Origin: Bog-532 sp963720945
GTDB lineage: Bacteria; Actinomycetota; Actinomycetes; Streptosporangiales; Streptosporangiaceae
Assembly (NCBI GenBank): GCA_963720945.1
Contig: CAVRHH010000013.1
Span: forward strand, 124,001-188,000
Reading direction: 5' to 3'
Length of the DNA: 64,000 nucleotides
Positions 57,500 to 64,000 of the stretch are shown piece after piece. The notes beneath the pieces are model-generated. The model did not search any database. It saw nothing but the letters and a program-made list of their open reading frames with translations, and had not been told where the DNA came from. A program made the translations under genes and the position numbers. The stretch's first letter is position 1, and each line of letters starts with the position of its first letter.

Positions 57500-59596
57500 A
57501 ACAGATCGTGCAGCCTCTCGCCGGAGGCCCGGTGGAGGTGCTGGACGTACCGCGCCCGGTCCCGGACGCCACCGAGGTGCTGGTCCGTACGGTCGCGTCG
57601 GTGATCTCCCCTGGCACCGAGCGCGCCGTCACCGCCCTTGCCCAGGCCAGCCTGCTCGCCAAGGCCCGCGCCCGGCCGGACCTGGTCCGCCAGGTGGTCA
57701 AGAAGGCACGGGCCGACGGGCTGGCGGCCACCAGGCAGGCCGTCCGCGGCCGCCTCGCCGAGGACCTGCCGCTGGGGTACTCGGCGGCCGGAATCGTCCT
57801 GGCGGCCGGGCCGGCCGTCACCGGAGTGCGGCCCGGCCAGCTGGTGGCGACCGGCGGCGCGGGCAAGGCCAATCACGCGGAGCTGCAGGCCGTCCCGGGC
57901 CTGCTCTGCGCGACCGTGCCAGAGGGCGTCCCGGCCGAGGACGCCGCCTTTACCACGATCGCCTCGATCGCGCTGCATGGCCTGCGCCAGGCCGAGGCAG
58001 GTCCGGGATCAAAGATCGTGGTCCTCGGCCTGGGCCTGATCGGGCAGCTCGCGGCCCGGCTGGCCATCGCGGCCGGCTGTGAGGTGGCCGGCATCGATCC
58101 AGCGGAGCAGCCGCGCCGGGTCGCGGCCGGGTCGGGGGTGCTGGCCCTGGACGAATGCGGCGACGCCACGACCGAGAAGGTGCTGAGCTGGTCCCGGGGC
58201 CGTGGCGCGGACGCCGTGCTGGTCTGTGCGGCCGGCCGTTCCTCGGACGCGGTGATGCGGGTTCCCGCGCTGTGCCGGGACCGGGCCGCCGTGGTCATCG
58301 TGGGCGACGTCGGGCTCCAGCTGAGCCGGACACCGTTCTACGAACGGGAGCTGTCGCTGCGGTTCGCCCGGTCCTACGGTCCCGGCCGCTATGAGCCCTC
58401 CTACGAAGCCTGGGGGGTGGACTTCCCGGCCGGCCAGGTCCGCTGGACCGAGGGCCGGAACTTCGAGGCGGTGCTCGACCTGCTGGCCAGCGGGCGGCTC
58501 GCGGTGTCGGACCTGGTCACGCATACCTACGGCATCGCGGAGGCCGATGCCGCCTACCGGCTGATCGAGCAGCGCAGCGAGCCCTACCTGGCGATCCGGC
58601 TCACCTATCCGGAGACGGTCTCCGACGACGGCGTCCGGCTGACCCGTTCCCCGGCCGCCAGCGCGGCGCCCGGGATCGGGTGGGCGGGGGCCGGCGCATT
58701 CACCACCGGGACGCTGCTGCCCGCCTTCCGCGCCGCGGGCTTCGACCGGTTCGTGGCCATCGCCTCAGCCAGCGGCCTGTCCGCCCGGCGGGCCGCGGAG
58801 CGGAACGGCTTCGAGAAAGCGGTATCGGGCGCGGACGCGCTCATCGGCGACCCGGACGTCGAGGTGATCGTCGTCGCCACCCCGCACGACACGCACGCGG
58901 ACCTCACGGTGCAGGCGCTGGCAGCCGGGCGGCACGTGTGGTGCGAGAAGCCGCTGGCGCTGACCCTCGATGAGCTGGATGCGGTGGAAAAGGCCTGGCG
59001 CGGGTCCGGCCGCCAGCTCGCGGTGGGCTTCAACCGGCGCTGGTCGCCCGCGGTCGAGGCCGCTCAGCAGGCGCTGGCTGGGGTCCCGGCGCCGAAGCTC
59101 GTGGTGTACCGGGTAGCGGCCGGCCGGGTCCCGGATGGTCACTGGTACCACGACCGGCGGCAAGGGGGACGGCTGCTCGGCGAGGTGTGCCACTTCGTCG
59201 ATACCGCGCAGGCACTGGTCGGCGCCCCGGTGGAGGACGTCGCGGCCCTGCCCGGCGGTGCCGTTCCGGGAGCGGCCCACCTCGACGACGCCGCGGTGTC
59301 GCTCCGGTTCGCGGACGGCTCGCTGGCCGTCATCGCCTATGGCAGCGCGGAACCGGTGGCCGGCAAGGAGTGGATCGAGGTCCAGGCCGGGTCTCACCGG
59401 GTCGTCATCAACGACTTCCGGTCGGCCGAGGTGGACGGTAAGACGGTCTGGAAGGGGCGCCAGGACAAGGGGCACCGTCCGTGCGCGGCCGCGTTCCGCG
59501 CCGCCGTCGCAGGCGAGGCGGACCTACCGACCGAGGCCATGCTGGCCACGATGCGCGCCACGATCCGTGCTGCCGGGAGAGGGCGGTCATGGGTGA
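57496..59596 (+). CDS. Bidomain dehydrogenase: zinc-type alcohol dehydrogenase fused to Gfo/Idh/MocA oxidoreductase
   Basis: Residues 1-360 form an MDR alcohol-dehydrogenase-like domain (LPLGYSAAGIVLAAGPAVTG, SKIVVLGLGLIGQLAARLAI), and residues about 385-700 form a Gfo/Idh/MocA domain (GWAGAGAFTTGTLLPAFRAA, the WCEKPLALTLDELDAVEKAW motif and GGRLLGEVCHFVDTAQALVG). Such fusions accompany heparinase-like genes in surface-glycan loci and probably oxidise or epimerise a nucleotide sugar. The reading frame continues without stop into the methyltransferase to 60132; a stop at 59594-59596 in the next frame probably marks the true end, so one more indel is suspected near 59565. Confidence 0.82.
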
Positions 59597-60323
59597 CCAG
59601 GCGCTGGCCCACACCGAAGAGGTTCGCTGCTTTTCGACGCCAAGGCGGACAGCTGGGCCTGGCAAGTACGCGCCGCATGGCCGGCTCACCGGGCGGCTGG
59701 CGCAGCTGGCCGACGCGGCCGGGTCCCAGGTTACCCGCCGGGGGACGCGTGCTGGATCTCGGCTGCGGTACCGGGGAACTGGCCCGGCATCTGGCCGCCT
59801 CCGGGCTGCGGGTGACCGGCTGCGACATCTCGGCGAACATGCTGAGCCAGGCCGCGGCGGCCGATTCCGCCGGCACGGCCGAGTGGGTGCCGGCTGCAGC
59901 CGGGCTGGCAGACGCTGCCGTTCGCAGCGGCCAGCTTCAACGCGGTCATCGCGGCCAGCGTCCTGGAGTACGTCGGCTCCCCCGCTGCCGTGCTGGGCGA
60001 ATGCGCCCGTGTGCTGCGGCCGGGCGGCGTCATGCTGTGCACGGTTCCCGACCTCGCCCATCCCGTCCGCTGGCTGGAATGGGCCGCCGCGTGCCGATCG
60101 CCCGGACTGCCGGCCGTCCAGGCTGCGGGTGACGGTCTGGCCCCGGCTCGGCCGCTACCTGACCTATCTGCGGATCTCCCGGCAGCGGCGCTCCGCCGGC
60201 TGGTGGTGCGCGGTCGCTGCTCAGGCCGGGCTGGTGGCCGTTCGCCGCCCGGCCAGGGCGGAGCGTTCGCCGCTGCGGCTGTTCGCATTCCAGCGGCCCG
60301 GCAGCTGCGGGGCAGCCTCGTGA
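59589..60323 (+). pseudogene. Class I SAM-dependent methyltransferase, multiple frameshifts
   Basis: The parts are spread over all three frames: MGDQALAHTEEVRCF from ATG 59589, then DAKADSWAW in another frame, then GRLTGRLAQLADAAG, the SAM motif GRVLDLGCGTGELARHLAAS, VLEYVGSPAAVLGECARVLR with PGGVMLCTVPDLAHP, and finally TVWPRLGRYLTYLRISRQRR up to 60323. At least five indels are needed to restore one protein of about 240 residues. The stop overlaps the next GTG (GTGA). Confidence 0.7.
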
Positions 60324-61286
60324 CCGGGCTCGTGACCGTGGACATCGCCGGCGCGCAGATGGGCGGCTCGGCCCGCTACGCGGCGGAGCTGCACGGCTAC
60401 CTGGCCCGTACCGGACGCCAGGACGTCCAGGTCATCGGAGCCGGCCGGCACGTCAACCCAGCCTGGCTGCTCAGGCGGGAAACGGTCAGGCCAAAGTCGG
60501 GGCGCCGGGTCGCGGTCAACAACGTCAGCTTCATCGGCCCGGCGGGCAGCGCTGGGCACTGCTGCGCAATGCCCTGCACTTCCTGACCGACGACGAGGCC
60601 GCTCAGACTCGACCCTGCACTGCGCACCTCCGTACGGCGGGAGGCGGCGGTGGTGCGGCTGGCCGCACGCCGGGCCGATGTGCTCGTCGTCCCCTGCACC
60701 GCCATGGCCGAACGCGTCACCCGGGTGATGCCTGCGGTACGAAGCCGGCTGGTGGTCCGCCCGCACCCGGTCTCAGCCGGACCGGCCCGGCCAGGGGCGA
60801 GGGAGGCGGCCATCCTGTGCCCGGTGCTGTTCGCGCCCTACAAGCAGATGGATGAACGGCTCACCGAGCTGCTCGGCGCTGTCGACGGCTACGGCGATCC
60901 GGCGGTCCGGGTGCGGGTGACCGCGAACCGCGCGGACCTGCCGCCCGCGGTGGCGTCCAGCCCCCGGCTGGAGTTCCTCGGGCGGATCGACCAGCACGAC
61001 CTGCGACAGGCCTGGGCACGCAGCCGGGCGATCTACTTTCCCACCGGCCTGGAGTCGTTCGGCTACCCACTCGCGGAGGCGAGAGCCAATGGGCAGCCGG
61101 TGATCGCCCGCGACACCGCGCAGAACCGGGAGATCGCCGGGCCCGCACTTGTGCGGTTTCGATCCGGGCGAACCGGACTCGCTGCGCCAGGCGGTGAAGG
61201 CCGCCCTGACGACCGAGGTGGCGCCGGATCCGCAGCCGTTCGACCCGGATGCCTACTTCGGCTGGCTTCTGGGGAGCATGGGATGA
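60320..61286 (+). pseudogene. Glycosyltransferase (GT-B, family 1/4-like), three frameshifts
   Basis: GTG 60320 opens VTVDIAGAQMGGSARYAAEL, a GT-B start. Frame changes occur near 60555 (to WALLRNALHFLTDDEAAQ), near 60615 (to LDPALRTSVRREAAVVRLAA) and near 61150 (to CGFDPGEPDSLRQAVKAAL). The donor-binding region FPTGLESFGYPLAEARANGQ is intact in sequence. The stop at 61284-61286 overlaps the following ATG. Without correction, the middle part is fused in frame to the downstream GT2. Confidence 0.75.
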
Positions 61287-62194
61287 CCAGGCTCGGATTG
61301 CGGCCGTACCGCGAGGGCGACGACCCGCCGCCCCGGAGCGTCGCGGTCAGCGTGGTGGTTCTCACCCGTGATGAGGAAGTGAACATCGCCCGTTGCCTGG
61401 CCTCGGTGGCGTGGGCCGATCAGGTCGTGGTGGTGGACTCGGGATCAACGGATGACACCGTGCCGATCGCGCGTTCCCTGGGCGCGGACGTGGTAGAGCA
61501 GCCATGGCTCGGGTTCTCTGGCCAGCGGGAGTTCGCGCTCCGGCTTCCTGAAGTCCGGCACGACTGGGTGTGCTTCGTCGACGCGGACGAGTGGATTTCC
61601 CCCCAGCTCGCCACAGAGATGGCAACCGAGCTGACGTCGCCCGGCTGCGCGTCTTTCGCGCTGCGCTTCCGCTGCGTCTTCCAAGGTAAATGGATCCGCC
61701 ACTGCGGCTGGTATGGCGGTTCATGGATCGTCCGGCTAGTCGATCGCCGTTATACCAAGTTCGACGGGAGCCTGGTCGGCGAGCGGGTCCGGGTGGACGG
61801 TCATGTCCGCCGTCTGGCCAACGACATCGTCGACGAAGATCACAAGGGCCTCGCGGCCTGGCTTCACAAGCACGTGCGTTATGCGGAACTCGAGGCGCGG
61901 AACCGTGGACGGCCTGCTTCCCTGCCAGAACGGCTGCGCCGGGTCCGGTCCCGTGATGACAGCGACACACGCCCGCTGACGCGGGCCATCTTGAAGGACA
62001 TTATCTTCCCGTCTGTCCCGGCCAAGCCGGTAGCGCTGTTCGTCTACATGTACGTGGTACGGCTGGGCCTGCTGGACGGGCACGCCGGGCTGCGCTTCTG
62101 CTTCTTCCATGCCTGGTACGAGGCAACCGTACGCGCCCTGCAGGCGGAGACCGTGACAGACGAAATGAGAGGCATGGAATGCGCCCGCAAATAA
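61283..62194 (+). CDS. Family 2 glycosyltransferase (WaaE/KdtX-like)
   Basis: The 303-residue protein starts at ATG 61283 within the ATGA overlap. The GT-A motifs are VAVSVVVLTRDEEVNIARCL, VVVDSGSTDDTVPIARSLGA and the DXD-equivalent VCFVDADEWISPQLATEM, followed by the WIRHCGWYGGSWIVRLVDRR block of the lipopolysaccharide-core glucosyltransferase group. The C-terminus is hydrophobic-aromatic (ALFVYMYVVRLGLLDGHAGL), suggesting membrane association. It would add a sugar to the lipid-linked repeat unit. Confidence 0.88.
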   Translation: MTRLGLRPYREGDDPPPRSVAVSVVVLTRDEEVNIARCLASVAWADQVVVVDSGSTDDTVPIARSLGADVVEQPWLGFSGQREFALRLPEVRHDWVCFVDADEWISPQLATEMATELTSPGCASFALRFRCVFQGKWIRHCGWYGGSWIVRLVDRRYTKFDGSLVGERVRVDGHVRRLANDIVDEDHKGLAAWLHKHVRYAELEARNRGRPASLPERLRRVRSRDDSDTRPLTRAILKDIIFPSVPAKPVALFVYMYVVRLGLLDGHAGLRFCFFHAWYEATVRALQAETVTDEMRGMECARK

Positions 62195-63018
62195 TCCGCA
62201 GGGCGGCAGAGGACGTGCTGTCCGTGTGCGGCACCGCCTGTCCCGCTGACGCCGCGCGGTGGATGATCTCGCTCGCGGCCCATCTGCCGGTCTGCGCCAG
62301 GACGGGCTCGCTCAGTCCGGCTGACTCGGCGTGGGCCCGCCATGGTGCCCGGTTCAGGACATGTACGGGGGCGGTGGTCTCGCTGCCAGCGGCATACACG
62401 GCGGGCGCACGCGAGATGTACTGCCGGAACGTGTATCTCCGTACCGGCCTGACGATGCCGGCTAGCGGATGGGTCATCGACCTCGGCGCGAATCGCGGCC
62501 TGTTCTCGACCTGGGCCGCCATGACTGGCGCCCAGACCGTCGCGGTGGAAGCCCAGCAGGGTTTCGCACCGCTGATCGCCGAACTCGCCGCACATAACGG
62601 CGTCACCGGACGCGTCCACGTGGAGACGGCCATGGCCAGCGGAGTCCTCATGTCCGGCGCGGCAGTCGGGGTCATGGCGGATGACATCGGCTGGGTAACA
62701 AGTTCGCATGGGCTCGGCAGGCGGCCCGCAGATGTGTCAGTGCCGGGCCTCATGTCGAAGTACGCGATCGGTCACGTGGATCTGCTGAAGGTGGACATCG
62801 AAGGCGGGGAGTTCGCCTTGTTCGGCGACGGCGAGGATCTGCACTGGCTGGATCAGGTAGGCCAGATCGTGCTGGAGGTACACGCCAGCCACGGAGATGC
62901 CGTCGCCATGGTGAGGCGACTTCAGGGCGCAGGGTTCCGCGTTGACCTGTGCGACAACGACGGCAAATCGACCGCTGACACCTCCCCCCAGCTTGCCTAC
63001 GCGTACTGCTCGCGATGA
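62179..63018 (+). CDS. FkbM-family methyltransferase
   Basis: The 279-residue protein has the FkbM core: SGWVIDLGANRGLFSTWAAM (SAM loop), VAVEAQQGFAPLIAELAAHN and HVDLLKVDIEGGEFALFGDG, with a C-terminal VRRLQGAGFRVDLCD. FkbM enzymes O-methylate sugars or polyketides; here a glycan O-methylation is likely. It overlaps the GT2 gene by 16 nt and the next gene by 4 nt. Confidence 0.88.
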   Translation: MRPQIIRRAAEDVLSVCGTACPADAARWMISLAAHLPVCARTGSLSPADSAWARHGARFRTCTGAVVSLPAAYTAGAREMYCRNVYLRTGLTMPASGWVIDLGANRGLFSTWAAMTGAQTVAVEAQQGFAPLIAELAAHNGVTGRVHVETAMASGVLMSGAAVGVMADDIGWVTSSHGLGRRPADVSVPGLMSKYAIGHVDLLKVDIEGGEFALFGDGEDLHWLDQVGQIVLEVHASHGDAVAMVRRLQGAGFRVDLCDNDGKSTADTSPQLAYAYCSR

Positions 63019-63810
63019 CCAGCGATATCACCTGGGGGGAAAAGTCGGCCAGCCTGACCACTGCGTCGCCGTTCAAGCTGTGGGTGTCCGCCATGGTGGC
63101 CAGTGACACGGCCGGGCGGCTCATCGGGACATTGACCAGGAACCGGATACGGCACCAGGGGCTCTGGTTCGACACGCGGAGCTCGGACTTCTCACCGAGG
63201 GTGCGGGCGCAGATGTTCTGGGGAGGTTATGAAGGCGCAGAGACACGGATGATCCGGAGCTTTCTTCGCGGTAGCCCCAACGTCGTGGAACTTGGCGGCA
63301 GCCTGGGAATTACGACTGCACACATCGCCACGGTGATGGCTCCTGGGGGTCACCTGGTCTGCGTCGAGGCCAATCCAAGGCTAATACAAGGCCTCAGGTG
63401 AGAGAGTTGCTCCGCACACGGCCGAGCTGCGAATATGAGGTGATCCATGCGCGCGGTCACCGATCACACTGGGAACAGCGGAACTCGTCATTGCCGGGGA
63501 GACGGTTGGCTCACGTATCGGCGCGCCCTGGCCGGACGAAGTCTATCGTCCCAGGTGCCCGCATGACCCTTCAGGGAAATCTTCCGCAGGACAAACGTCG
63601 GCGAATTCGACCTCGTGTCAGATATCGAAGGAGCCGAAGCGGCTTTCTTGCTGGAGGATCCTGGCGTGCTCGGCAATGCGGACGCGCCGTTATCGAATTC
63701 CATGAGACCGTGGTCGATGGCGCATAGGTAGCGGTGTTTGACCTCATCGACGCAGCGGTCGCGGCAGGCTTGCGCGTAGTCAGCCGCCACGGTCCGGTCG
63801 TTGCCACTCA
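63015..63810 (+). pseudogene. Second FkbM-family methyltransferase, decayed or frameshifted
   Basis: ATG 63015 gives an intact N-terminal part with MFWGGYEGAETRMIRSFLRG, NVVELGGSLGITTAHIATVM and LVCVEANPRLIQGLR, then a stop at 63401. Later family pieces are in other frames: EVIHA near 63440, FDLVSDIEGAEAAFLLEDPG near 63610-63670 and DLIDAAVAAGLRVVSRHGPV near 63740-63790. At least three indels are needed. It resembles the preceding FkbM gene only in fold motifs, so it is not a recent copy. Confidence 0.7.
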
Positions 63811-63884
63811 GCCGTTCCTAAGCGGGCGATGTTCTCATCGCGCAGACACAGCCGGACTGATGACGCGATATCCGAGCAAACGAG

Positions 63885-64000
63885 TCAGGTCCGAAGCTTG
63901 CGAGGCCGCCGCTGAGCACCATCCGCGCTCAGCCGCGCTACCAGGTCCGGAGCATCAAGCAGACGGCGCAATTGCCGCGCCAAGCGCGTGCCGGATCGCC
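63885..64000 (-). CDS. Possible glycosyltransferase C-terminal end (partial at right edge)
   Basis: On the minus strand a frame enters from the right edge and encodes RLARQLRRLLDAPDLVARLS then ADGAQRRPRKLRT before a stop at 63885. The LxRLLDxPxLxxRLxxxG pattern is the usual final helix of GT4 glycosyltransferases. Only 38 residues are visible, so this is tentative. Confidence 0.35.
   Translation of the reverse strand, partial: RSGTRLARQLRRLLDAPDLVARLSADGAQRRPRKLRT

Overview
The window is about 70% GC, uses GTG and ATG starts, and shows overlapping ATGA/GTGA gene junctions, an IdeR/DtxR-type iron box and the DUF397/DUF5753 protein pair. Together these point to a filamentous high-GC actinomycete (Streptosporangiales, Pseudonocardiales or Streptomycetales type); the genus cannot be fixed from the sequence. 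I see no rRNA, tRNA, CRISPR array or intact insertion sequence. The window is a mosaic of intact operons and decayed genes: a truncated integrase, MFS transporter, AraC regulator and ABC ATPase, remnants of a DUF5753 regulator, an SDR and a possible Nudix protein, and several frameshifted genes.

Layout. 1-3953 (minus): aerobic benzoyl-CoA epoxidation (box) pathway, boxC-boxB followed by a benzoate-CoA ligase cut by the window edge. 4130-6655: a small cassette with a 73-residue peptide that looks like a RiPP precursor, an M50 peptidase with a PqqD-like N-terminal region, a divergent XRE regulator and a strong shared palindrome; this is the best candidate for an undescribed system. 6835-10927 (minus): a Pro/Ala/Val-rich secreted repeat protein followed by a double-LysM membrane protein. 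11127-14640: integrase stub, a DprE1-like oxidase, DUF397 protein with a broken DUF5753 partner, and a 5'-truncated MFS gene. 14799-17133: SDR and frameshifted flavin monooxygenase. 17326-19587: a Tat-secreted small protein, a DUF4331 protein and a small unknown. 19699-24562: metal-receptor protein near an iron box, TrhA-like membrane protein, DUF3592 protein, an M24-fold enzyme with an altered metal site, and a secreted hypothetical.

24775-32833 (minus) is a complete four-gene Wadjet-type (jetABCD; TIGR02677/02678/02680/02679) plasmid-defence condensin operon, followed by a VapBC-type toxin-antitoxin pair (33087-33786). 34000-38480 holds regulator/oxidoreductase pairs (LysR/SDR, TetR/epimerase) with visible operators, then SDR and AraC remnants. 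38519-39721 is a HTH / Clp-N / truncated ABC ATPase operon behind a 14-bp inverted repeat. 40015-44325 is fused isobutyryl-CoA mutase (icmF) divergent from a MarR regulator across a repeat-rich 354-bp region. 44322-46877 is a GAF-PAS hybrid sensor histidine kinase.

47034-64000 is a cell-surface polysaccharide locus: LCP-family protein, CapD-like nucleotide-sugar dehydratase, low-molecular-weight tyrosine phosphatase, BY-type tyrosine kinase with a Tyr-rich tail, WecA/MraY-like initiating transferase, a GT4 glycosyltransferase, an epimerase, a heparinase II/III-like protein, a bidomain dehydrogenase, methyltransferases and further glycosyltransferases, joined by 4-nt overlaps. Frameshifts become dense from about 59.5 kb to the right edge, which means either locus decay or poor consensus near a contig end.
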